From: Paraconiothyrium sp. Pb-2020
Lineage: Eukaryota > Ascomycota > Dothideomycetes > Pleosporales > Didymosphaeriaceae
Assembly: GCA_022419385.1 (NCBI GenBank)
Contig: JAJUBI010000003.1
Span: forward strand, 1,302,001-1,366,000
Direction: 5' to 3'
Length of the DNA stretch: 64,000 nucleotides
Part shown: in pieces, positions 54,497-64,000 of the stretch
How positions within the stretch are numbered: the stretch's first letter is position 1
Layout: every line of letters starts with the position of its first letter
The notes under the pieces: generated by a model
Told to the model about the DNA's origin: nothing
Database searches by the model: none
The model's input: only the letters and a program-made list of their open reading frames with translations
Translations under genes and position numbers: made by a program

Positions 54497-56100
54497 CTAA
54501 GCGGCCACACCCTCGCTCTTGCGCTTGCTCCTGTCTCCCCTCTTCCTGGTGCCCTTGTCCTTCTCGCTGCTCTTCTCCTCCTCCGCCTCCGCCGCGCGCG
54601 TCGATCGTCCTTTCTTCTTGTCTTTTTTGCCCTCGTCTGGGGAAGGCTCTTTGACGGCGGGCGCTGGGGCAACCTTCTTCTTCTTGTCCTTCTTCGCGGG
54701 CGTGGCATCGGCTAGAGTGGGCGGCGGGACTGTAGTCTGCACGCGCGAAGCTGGTGGAGGGACGGGTGTCTGGCCGGAAGCAGGGGCGATGGCTACATGG
54801 CCGTTGACAGCGGGCGCAGCCGAGGTCTTCTGGCGCTTGTTTGGGCGCGGGGTTTTGCCATTTGCTGGGGGAGGGGTGGGAGCCTTGGTGGGAGAGGTCT
54901 CTTCATCGGAGACGTCGTCGTCGTCCGTGTCCACGTCTGTGTCAAGGACGGCGGGGTCGGCTTCAATCTCTGAGGCGTCGTCTTCGGCGACGTGCTCCTC
55001 AGCAAGAGCGGCGCCCTTGGACGCTTTGTAGGCGGCCATTTCCTTGTTGTAGGACTCCATGGACTCGCGATAGGAGGCTCTCCATTTCTGAAGGGTGTTA
55101 GTCACGTTCGAAGAGGTGGCACCATGAGAGTCTGGTATAAAAATGGAATACGCGCGAATTGAAGGCCATACCGGCAGTCAATTTCCATACGTTGAGCCAT
55201 CGTACACAGACAACATCAGAGAAGAGATGGCTTACCTCTTTGTCTTCGTCGGCCATCTCGTTCCAGCGCTTGGTGACCTCAATGTTAATAGCATTAGGTT
55301 CAAGCTTTGCGCCTGGCGGGACCTCGTTCTCGAGATCCTTCCTGATGATGGGCCTCGCGCTTTGGGCAAACAGGAATGCGGCTGTAAGAGGGCGCTTGGG
55401 CGCATTGGGGTCCTTGACCTTCTTCTCGCGCTTGCGCTTCTTCGACTTGCCTGCGTCCGCGTCGGCAGCGTCGTGAGCAGGGGCACTGATCGACTTGGTC
55501 AGGTTCGCGACGCTCTTGGTGGCGAAGTCGGCCTCGTCGATCATGTGCTGGGCACTCTCGGAGAGCTGAAGGCCCTCCAGAGCGCCGTCCTCGCCAGAAA
55601 GAACTGAGGCGGTGTGCTTGATGTACGCGTGCATGAGTTCGTTGAGGTTGTTCGAGACATTGTGGAGGCCTTTCTGGACACTCGCGAGGGCCATGAGAAC
55701 CTGCTTGGACGTAAGCGACTGAGCTCCTGCATTCATGCTCTGTGTTGTGGACGCGACTCGACGCGGCGCTGGCTTAAGCGCATTCCGTGGCGACGGACGA
55801 GGCAATAGTGGCTTCAATGGCGCCATGATGAAGTCGCGATGATGCCGCGGTCACAGCGATGTGAATGCGCGGCGACTGCGCGCGTCATGGAGATGGACAA
55901 TCGTCGCGCCGTGTGTTGCGACGGCCCGGCGCAAGCCTGGTGGTGCAGCGTCGTCGCATCGCGGACGAAGCTGAACAAGCGCGTCTCGGTGCGCCCACAA
56001 CGTCGAAACAAGAAGGCGCACTTACCGAGTCGCGTGTGCCTCTGAACTGCTCCTTTGAGATGTTCAGCTCAATGCCTTCTTCAGTCTTCTTGCGGGCCAT
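54497..56100 (-). CDS. HMG-box chromatin protein
   Basis: Preferred model: three exons (56100-56026, 55700-55236, 55087-54497), 376 residues. Exon 1 (MARKKTEEGIELNISKEQFRG) joined to exon 2 restores FRGTRDSVLMALASVQ, matching the N-terminal region seen in fungal HMG proteins. The HMG box spans about residues 120-205: DPNAPKRPLTAAFLFAQSARP, then NEMADEDKEKWRASYRESMESYNKEM across intron 2. The C-terminal half is disordered, with an acidic stretch followed by Lys/Arg-rich segments (KKDKKKK, RKRGDRSKRKS). HMG boxes bend DNA; a nuclear architectural role is likely. The 325-nt first intron contains an alternative in-frame ATG (55826). Confidence 0.85.
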
Positions 56101-57018
56101 GGTTGCAGTGGTCTTTGACGCGACGAGCTTGTTGTGGTGGGTGTTGGTGGGCGGGCGCGCAGAGAGTGGGCGGGCGATTAGGGAGAAAGGCGGGTGGTTG
56201 GGGGGATGGGCTCGCTAAATGGGCGCCCAGCTGGCTGCTGACAGCCCGAATTTGCTCGCCGTATAGCGCGTCGCCGCCAAAGCCTGCCGCCAACTCGTTC
56301 CCGACAACAGCCTGTTATGTGCTACCTCGGGCTGCATAACGCGTACACGCAGAGGACACGGAAATTGTGACCATTCCCCCATTGAACATACACTGCGCAG
56401 CCTTTTCAAAGCGCACGCCACGTCCATCGGCACAGGGAGACGTCGCGCTTTTCACCAACTGTGTTCCGGTATTTTGGGCGGTGCTAAGAGCGGCACCGCC
56501 TGCTGTTGGCTATAGGCTCTCGGCCACCACTTGCTGGTACCAAGCGCCCTGTGTTTGCGGCGTTTCCGCGCAGATATGTGCCTGCGAGGGGCTGTTTGTG
56601 CTGCACCCCGCGTAAAAGCGGCGCGAGCCTGCGGCAGCTAGGTGCCCGCGATTGGCACACAGCGCCTGTCGCCCTCAAGGTGTGTGCCGGCCCGCCCGTC
56701 CGCCTCTGCCTTTGGCGCCCCTCTCGCTGTTTCTTAGGCACCTGAAGGCATTGTTGCGCTGCGTCTCGGCTTGTTTCCCGCCCACCTCTAACGTAGCTAC
56801 CGCGTCGCAACAAGCACTATGCAGGTTTTGTTTTTAATGACTGAGGACTCAACGATCGCTCAACACCGTTGAGAGCATGTGATTGACGTAAATTGCATTG
56901 TGCAAGTTGCATAGACCAGATAGTAGTCAATCATCATGAAGTCGCACCGATCCAAATCCCGACTCGATTTCTAGGGCACATCCTACTTACATTCAACACA
57001 ACCTGCACCCATTCCTCA
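56101..57018. other. Intergenic, no gene seen
   Basis: About 920 bp between the HMG-box gene start and the urease stop, both minus strand. GC-rich; frames overlap in several registers with no domain character. Confidence 0.5.
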
Positions 57019-59852
57019 CTAATACACAAAATACTGCTGCGTGAGCGGCAAAGTCTCCGCCGGCTCCGCTTGGCACACCACCCCATCCGCCTCCACCGTA
57101 TACCTCTCCGGATCAACTTTCATCTTGGGCCTGGTGTCGTTGAACTTCATATCCTTCTTCCCAATGCTCCTGCAGTTCTTGACCGCCTCTACGCGCTTGC
57201 GCAGACCATACGAGTTCACAACACCCGACGATATCGAGGCCTGAGACACGAACGTGATGCTGCTGGATGGAACCAGAGGCGCAAACATTGGACGCATGAA
57301 GATAGGTTCAACCGTGGGAATGGACGCGTTGGGGTCGCCCTGCAACATGTTAAATCGAATTTAGAGGAGTCAAAGGAAGACTCACCATCTGCGCATACGA
57401 GCAGAAACCGCTCTTGACCACAAGTTTCGGCTTGACGCCAAAGTTTTGCGGCTTCCAGAGTACCAAATCCGCCACTTTGCCCACCTCGATACTCCCAACG
57501 AGATGCCCCATCCCCTGTGCAATCGCCGGGTTGATGGTGTATTTGCTGATGTACCTCTTCACCCTAAAATTGTCTGCGTCAGTGCCCTCGTCTTCCTTCA
57601 ATGTACCGCGCTGGACTTTGTTCTTATGGGCCGTGTTCCACGTCCGCAGGATGACCTCGCCGCAGCGTCCCATAGCCTGTGAATCAGAGGACATCATGGA
57701 GATGGCACCGAGGTCGTGAAGGACGTCCTCTGCGGCGATGGTCTCGGCGCGGATGCGCGATTCAGCGAAGGCTACGTCCTCTGGAATGTTACGCGAGAGG
57801 TGGTGGCAAACCATGAGCATGTCAAGGTGCTCGTCGAGCGTGTTCTTGGTGTAGGGTCTAGTGGGGTTCGTGGACGAGGGAAGGACATTTTCGTGCTCGA
57901 CAACGCTGATGATATCGGGTGCGTGGCCTCCTCCTGCGCCTTCAGTGTGGTACGTGTGGATGGTTCGGTTCTTGATGGCCTTGATGGTCTGCTCGACAAA
58001 GCCCGCTTCATTTAGAGTGTCGGTGTGGATGAGAGTCTGAATGTCGTACTCGTCGCAGACAGTGAGACAGGCGTCGATTGCTGCGGGAGTGGTGCCCCAA
58101 TCTTCGTGCAGTTTGAGGCCGCAGACACCGGCTTCAGCTTGCTGTTGTAGTGGGCGCAGTTCGGCATCGTTTCCTTTGCCCGTGATGCCGTAGTTGAGTG
58201 GTAGTTCATCTAAAGCTTGGAGCATCTGCTTGATGTGCGTCTTGCCGGGCGTGCAAGTGGTGGCATTCGTACCGGTGCTTCACAAGTCAGTAACGGATCA
58301 AACAGCCGGGTGGAAACAACATACCTAGGTCCTGTTCCACCTCCAAGCATGGTGGTGACGCCGGAAGCAATAGCTTCATAGGCTTGCTGGGGACAGATCA
58401 GGTGAATATGTGAGTCGAAACCACCAGCGGTAACAATGCTATGTTCGCCGGCAATCACATCCGTGCAGTTTCCGACTACAAGGTTAGGATCAACGCCTTC
58501 CATCACGTCTGGATTTCCAGCTTTGCCTATGCCCGTGATTATGCCGTCTTTTATACCAATATCCGCCTTGTAGATGCCCGTCCAGTCTATTATCAAAGCA
58601 TTGGTGACAACAGTATCTAAGCATTCATTGTCGGATCTGCCACCTGCTTGACCCATACCTTCTCGCAGGGTTTTCCCACCTCCAAAAGAGCATTCGTCGC
58701 CGTATCTGGTCATGTCTTTTTCGACCTTGATCCATAGATTGGTAGCTCCCAACCTGACTAAGTCACCCGTTGTGGGCCCGAACATGCTGATATACGCTTG
58801 TCGCTCCATGGTGCAGATGTCGATATGCGCGGCATCTCCGGCTGGCTCGGGCTCGTGCAAGAAACCTCCGATCTTGATGTTCTCCACAATCTGATTCGAC
58901 ACATCTCCAATGAAGCCTGACGCAATTTGATTTCCACCCTTGATGATCTGCTTTCCTGCAATCTGTACCAATGTGACCGTCTTGACATCGCCAGGTTCGA
59001 ATCGCACAGATGTGCCAGCGGGGATGTCTAGGCGGTAGCCATGCGCTCGTACGCGATCGAACTGAAGTTGCGGGTTTGTTTCGATGAAGTGGTAGTGTGA
59101 CCCAACCTGCCTAGGTTAGTCCTCTGGCATGTGCTTCAGTCTCCAAGGACATACCTGAATTGGCCTGTCTCCAGTGCTCTTGACCTTAAGCCGAATTCTC
59201 TTGCGCCCCTCGTTCAGCTTGATGGTACCGGCCTCTCCTTTGACAGCTACGATGGCGCCAGGCTGGTTCGTGCTCTCGTAAACGCTCGCTTCGGGGAGAG
59301 GAAACATGTCATTCGAAGGAACGGGGAGGAAGGATCCGTACAAGGCCTTCTCGAGGTCGCCATCATCGGAGCTGACGGGATGGTGTACGGTGACGAGGTA
59401 GGTACCGGTGGGGAAGGTGCCCTCGACCATCAATTCGCTGAGGGACGAGACCACGGAGGGAAGCACGTGGCGGCGGCCGAGCATGGTCTTGCCAATGGAC
59501 ATAAGGTCTGCGACGGTATGTTTGCCATCGCGGATGAGCTGGGTAGGTTCAGCATGGCAGAAGCGCGCCCCGTGGTGAACAGCATACTTCTTGGAGGTTG
59601 TTCGCGATCAGCGCCTGGGAGTTGTCAGTACTGATATCGTCTCCAAGGGTACAGCATCACTTACTGTAGCTTCCGCATGGTTCAGCTTCACACCGCGAGC
59701 TAGACGTCGCTGTGCCAGCAACCCCAGCTGAGAGATGACGAGCTTGTCGAGCTGTTCGAGAAGGGTTAGCGCCGAGGGGCATCTGTGTGTCACGAACAAG
59801 CAATGCCCAGAGAAGCCAAGGCGCGACGCACCTCCTTGGGACACAGCTGCAT
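57019..59852 (-). CDS. Urease (fused gamma-beta-alpha chain)
   Basis: Seven exons (59852-59832, 59751-59665, 59614-59588, 59538-59155, 59106-58325, 58277-57386, 57339-57019) encode 837 residues, the full length of fungal ureases. The 21-nt first exon supplies MQLCPKE, completing the gamma-subunit start LDKLVISQLGLLAQRRLARG. Beta-like and alpha-like parts follow in one chain. Nickel-centre residues are in place: SHIH (His406 and 408), carbamylated Lys489 in LKLHEDW, His518 (LIHTD), His544 (TYHTEGAGGGH) and Asp632 (SSDSQ); the flap MVCHHL carries Cys591 and His592. Urease splits urea to ammonia and carbon dioxide in the cytosol and needs accessory proteins for nickel loading. No accessory gene is in the window. 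Confidence 0.96.
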
Positions 59853-60475
59853 CCTGTGTCGCTCGAGACGTCCGAGCACGTCTTCAGATGGAAAGAAATG
59901 TTGGATTCTGGGGACAGCTCCAGAACGCCGCTCGAACTGCTTCCCATGGCGCCCGTTTGCGTCGCGCTTCGCCCATTTTGCAAATCGTGGGGTAGCGAGC
60001 CGCCGATAACGAGATAAGAGCTAAAACCATCACTCATCCCGGCACCTCTGCGGGCGACGCCCTGTGGCGCGGCCCCCAGCCACCTGACCATTAGGAACCG
60101 CCACCGAGAACGTGTGCTGCAGCCTTCGGGGACCAGATGCCAGCGCTGCTGCTTACAGGACGCCCCTCTAGACCCTCGGTTGTGGTATAGTAAAAGTATA
60201 AACCTCCTGTGATTGACCTGAATTTGTGTTGCGATCCTGGACACCCTCGTCGCCTCCTGTTTCGTCACACGGAGCCTGACAGCCTCTCGCGCATCTTCCT
60301 CTCTGTCAACAGCACCACGGGTTCTTGTCATGCACGAACTTGTTCTTTCACTAGAGCGCTCTATAACTGCTGGCCTACTACTTTGGCATACCATCCGGCC
60401 TGGGAGCTGACTACCGCACACTAACCTTGAACGACTGTGACACCACTTCTTCATCTTCAGCATCCACCAAGTCCA
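59853..60475. other. Divergent promoter region
   Basis: 623 bp between the divergent starts of urease and the hypothetical gene at 60476, including the paired GATA sites. No gene seen. Confidence 0.5.
60004..60017. promoter_or_regulatory. Paired GATA sites upstream of urease
   Basis: CGATAA (60004-60009) and AGATAA (60012-60017) both match HGATAR, the site of fungal nitrogen regulators AreA/NIT2, which often act on closely paired sites. They lie about 150-165 bp upstream of the urease start. Nitrogen-catabolite control of urease is the natural inference. Confidence 0.5.
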
Positions 60476-61978
60476 ATGAGTTCATGGCTTCACCGGCTGC
60501 GCGGAGAACATGTAGAGTCTAACGAGAACCATGTCGATCGATCGAGTGAAGTTGAGCGGAGCAGAGCGAAGCCGCGACAACGTCCTGTAGAGCCTAAGCC
60601 AAAGGATCCAAACGCACCGCTCAAAAGACTGCAACTGCACCAGAAATGTCTGTACGAACGGACCATGCCTGGAAGTGCTTTTGTTTCCGCACATATTAAT
60701 CGCCTTCAGCATGGGTACTACGAAAGCAAAGCGTTGCATGAGGGTGCACTCAACAACGTATATTTTGTTTCGGTACACTTTGTTTTCCATCCTCGAGACC
60801 ACCATTACCACCGCTTCCGCGCCGCTACCATCAAAGTGTCAGTTCATACAGACTTCAACTCGTACGATTTCGAACCTGAAAAAGGGTCATACAAGCGTCC
60901 GCGCTCGCATCCACGGATATTGAAGCATGCGCCAGAACTCATATACGGAGCCGTGTCCCCGGAGAACCTTCAGTGGAATTTTAACCTGTCAAGCTCCCTC
61001 GGCGTATCACAAGCGCCTCTGAGTGCTACACTGAATCCCAGCGGTGGCGTCAAGAAGACATATCGGGTGTACGACATGATGAGCATCCAAGGATCGTTAA
61101 GAGTTCTGAAAAGCCCATTGGGTTCCGACTTCGACGTAGACGACGCAATGGCTGTCTGGACGCTAGAAGAGAACCTGACCCAGCGATCTGGGTTGCCTCG
61201 GGAGTTCGACTTTGTGATGTTGGTGCACAAGCCGGACGATGTCAATAATGTCTACCTGAGTGTGAACCTTGATGCTACCGTCAGCTCCTGGCATGGCGAT
61301 TACCCACAATGGTACAGCAATCTGTCGAGATACCTGCCCAACGTGGATTATACACTCGATTTGGACACGGACATTGGTCAGAAGTTTCTGCCCGAAAAAG
61401 CTGGGCGCGGCTTCAACTTCGCAGATTTACCCCAGGCTCTCGATCAATATGTGTGCATGCCTGGAAATATGTATCCTACTACGGATCCGAAAGCGGATCA
61501 GTCGAAGCCTGGGGACCACAGCTGGGACAGGTATCGTAGGTATGAACCTAGAAGCTCTACCAACGACTACCGCGTATCAGCAGCGACTCCTACTGCTTCA
61601 CCCAAGCCGATGACTCCCGAAAAACAGATCACTGTAAGGGGTCAGCAGCCTGCATCTACCCCAGCTTCCGCGCCTGCTCCACAACGCCAGTTCGTTTTGC
61701 CGGAGACTCTCAATGTTCGAGTAACACTGGAACACAACAGTCCTCGTTCCCCGAATACATACCGCTATTCCGGATCTCCGACTAACAGTCAGGATCCTGC
61801 GAGGCAGCATTCGATACGGAGAAGAAGATCGCGATCCGAACTTAAGGAGTACGGAGTCCAGCAAGCGCTCCAAGCGCTGGCAGGCGATACGCTGAAAGAA
61901 AATGGGGACACTCCAAACCGAGGGGCAAGGAGCGCGAGAGCAAGGCCCACGGAGGCTGCAATTAATGGTCGGATGTAA
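60476..61978 (+). CDS. Hypothetical protein, C-terminally disordered
   Basis: A single exon encodes 500 residues from the ATG at 60476; upstream the frame offers only GTG. The first 60 residues are charged and polar. A folded region follows (about 65-350) with beta-rich and aromatic segments (NNVYFVSVHFVFHPRDHHYHRFRAA, IYGAVSPENLQWNFNLSSSLG, FDFVMLVHKP). It includes a His-rich HPRDHHYHRF motif and SWHGDYPQWYSNLSRYLP. The last 130 residues are Pro/Ser/Thr/Arg-rich and disordered. No signal peptide or membrane span. I do not recognise the family. Confidence 0.75.
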   Translation: MSSWLHRLRGEHVESNENHVDRSSEVERSRAKPRQRPVEPKPKDPNAPLKRLQLHQKCLYERTMPGSAFVSAHINRLQHGYYESKALHEGALNNVYFVSVHFVFHPRDHHYHRFRAATIKVSVHTDFNSYDFEPEKGSYKRPRSHPRILKHAPELIYGAVSPENLQWNFNLSSSLGVSQAPLSATLNPSGGVKKTYRVYDMMSIQGSLRVLKSPLGSDFDVDDAMAVWTLEENLTQRSGLPREFDFVMLVHKPDDVNNVYLSVNLDATVSSWHGDYPQWYSNLSRYLPNVDYTLDLDTDIGQKFLPEKAGRGFNFADLPQALDQYVCMPGNMYPTTDPKADQSKPGDHSWDRYRRYEPRSSTNDYRVSAATPTASPKPMTPEKQITVRGQQPASTPASAPAPQRQFVLPETLNVRVTLEHNSPRSPNTYRYSGSPTNSQDPARQHSIRRRRSRSELKEYGVQQALQALAGDTLKENGDTPNRGARSARARPTEAAINGRM

Positions 61979-64000
61979 GGAAGAGGGAAGGTCAGATGAC
62001 CATGGTTCACACAGGCCCCGATTGGACTCCCGGAGAGACGTGCGAGCATGCTGTGTAATGTGAGGAGGAATAGTTCGAACGTTAAGATTCCACAGCAATA
62101 TAAATCTTACGTTCGACTTTAGCCCTCACGATAATTGATTACCCTCGCAGCATGACTGGCCATCTGCATGGTCATGTCGGTCTGGCAATAAGTCGTGTGG
62201 TTAGCGATCTTCAAGATCTCGCGCTATGTTAGTGGGAGAAAACATAAAGACACCTTCTGAGCCGGGCTAGACCAGCTTTTCTTCAACATACCAAAGGTGT
62301 ATTTTGGTCTCGGAAGGGGGAACGTGGCGGCACGTTGCTGTGAGAGGATGGCAACGAGGCGACCTCTCGAAATGTCGTACACGTTGGTTCGCTATTGTGT
62401 ACACATGGCAGCATCGCATGGTTCGCTCGAGCTGAAGTAGTTTGGTGTCTCGTGCAAGCCTGTGCTACATCGATTCACAGTGTTGGCATCGCGCCGCGGG
62501 TCAGCGGCTGACTGGACGCCGCTTACATTTCGAATTTGATAGCAGAATCAGGGCATAGATCATATTTGCTTCGTCTCATTTTCCAAGAATATCCCCAGCG
62601 CGAGAGCTCATCATCGGCGTTCGTCTACCAGATACCACTGGCACAAGCAGTATTGCTTCCGTATTTCCAGACATACCATTGACGCTGCAAGCCACCACCA
62701 AAACGTGCCCTATGCCACCTCTACGGGCAATCATGCAAAGCCAGACCTTCGATAGAAGCATCGTATAAGTTTCACAACGCGCTGTGCCACTCACTGGATG
62801 CAGGGCGACAGCAAGCCGCCACTCCGATGCAGTTTCATGCAGGTACAGTGCATGCCTCCGTCAGCCGATAGCCAACGTCTTGACATCAAGACGAGCCTTT
62901 TGAAATGAGCTGATAACGACACCCAAACATGATTCCCACATTGTGGAACCAGTCTAACAAATAGGCACCGACGTGTTGGTGCCGTAGAAGCCCAGTGGAA
63001 GCATCTACCACGTGAGTGCGACCCTCCAGTGGACGCCCCTTACCATGCCCTCCCCTTCTAGCCAGAGCCCCGAAGAGCCTCCTCAGCCTGCAGCCCCCCT
63101 CTTACCAGCTGAACCAAAGCCTCGCGCTACCGAATGTCTCCACGCTCGCGCGACGGGGGGCGCACGGAGGGTCGAGGAGATGACTTGCAGGGTGGGCGTA
63201 GGTGAGTGGCCACGACCGCCTCGGTGTGTCGCGGCGCGCAACCCCCTCCAGGGATGTGATTGGCTGCGAGCACTCGGGTCTAATCCGCGCCTGCTCAGAC
63301 GCACAACCACACACGTCGCTGCATTGCCCTTTGCCCTCACACACACGAGCGCACGCGGTGGACCTGCTGGGCTGGTGGGTGGTAGAATGGAAGCAGGTAT
63401 GGGACCGTGGATGGGTCCTGGCGGCGGCGGCGGAGGGGCCGGGGCTGTCTAGTATTTTGTCTTGGAGGACGGCTTGTACCTCACTCTTCGCATCGTGGTG
63501 AGCGTTGCATTGGTGCTTCCTTCCTCGAAGGGTCTGGTGTTGTGGTGCTTTCCTCGTGTGAGCCGCGCCTGCTTCCTGGAGTGTCTTGGGTCGCATATTC
63601 CTCTCGTTCCAATACTTGTAATACATCGCGGGTTTTCCCTATATCTATCGCCTTTTCCCCCTCTCCTTCGAGGCGGCCTTGAACAGCGCGGCTTCAGAGC
63701 TTCGTTACAGCGTTGAGATCTCATTCTACGGCCGGTGTTGTCGAACAGCTCCACGGTTCGCTGGTAGAGTCGTGCCAGTACCGCGAGGCCAGCAAGACAT
63801 AGCTAGGAAACATACATCACGAAGCTGGATCGGTGAGTAGCAGGCATACATCAGAGTTCTATGCGCGGCACTCGACCCCGACCCCTTGGACGATGGCAAT
63901 TGCACACGCAGAGCTAATGCCATTATCTTCAGGCCCTACGGTCGCCAGTCAACGACATCGCGCATGGCTTCGGAGCCGCAATGAACTTGTACGACGTAGA
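61979..64000. other. Intergenic / window edge
   Basis: About 2 kb without a supported gene. Near the right edge a GTGAGT donor at 63833 and a TCTTCAG acceptor at 63932 suggest a leader intron. It would be followed by a short frame from ATG at 63964 (six codons) whose stop overlaps an ATG at 63981 that runs off the window. Confidence 0.35.

Noticed and set aside
58990..59008. GGTTCGAATCGC resembling a tRNA T-arm
   Set aside because: It lies inside a urease exon and no acceptor or anticodon arms surround it.
59657..60463. 268-codon minus frame upstream of urease
   Set aside because: It overlaps urease exons in another frame and has no domain character.

Overview
The window is nuclear DNA of a filamentous ascomycete (Pezizomycotina; Dothideomycetes is my best guess, from gene content and style only). 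Genes are split by short introns (mostly about 50-60 nt, GT-AG, one likely GC-AG), lie on both strands without operons, and include fungus-specific families: the conidiation regulator AbaA, the ERMES subunit Mdm12, a HET-C protein, a large-subunit catalase, a fungal single-chain urease, a Trk potassium transporter and a Zn2Cys6 factor. I saw no tRNA, rRNA, CRISPR array or intact transposon.

Layout. 0.4-2.0 kb: spartin/senescence-domain protein (-). 2.7-5.0 kb: Trk potassium transporter (+). 5.4-5.9 kb: small Erg28-like membrane protein (+). 6.0-7.8 kb: secreted sulfatase (-). 9.5-16.4 kb: hypothetical protein, ABM-domain protein, APH-fold kinase, and two more orphans. 17.5-19.7 kb: possible small secreted protein and a three-dsRBM protein. 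20.8-23.2 kb: abaA, with a long promoter rich in AbaA-type sites. 24.1-27.7 kb: mrd1 and the dynein light chain LC8 gene, diverging from a 276-bp promoter. 28.6-32.2 kb: zinc-ribbon protein, secreted orphan, mannose-lectin-like protein. 32.7-35.0 kb: catalase. 35-42 kb: gene-poor, partly very GC-rich, holding a 48-residue Cys/His protein. 42.2-48.4 kb: mdm12 and the het-C-like gene. 49.4-52.1 kb: Zn2Cys6 factor. 52.8 kb: possible micro membrane protein. 54.5-56.1 kb: HMG-box protein. 57.0-59.9 kb: urease. 60.5-62.0 kb: orphan. 62-64 kb: no supported gene.

How the genes relate. There is no obvious biosynthetic cluster. Several genes share themes of conidiation and stress (AbaA, catalase with a CRE-like site) and of nitrogen or sulfate scavenging (urease with paired GATA sites, sulfatase). 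Many reading frames had to be rebuilt by joining exons. Every junction given was checked for splice signals and reading phase, but none has RNA support. Database searches were not possible, so family calls rest on recognised motifs.
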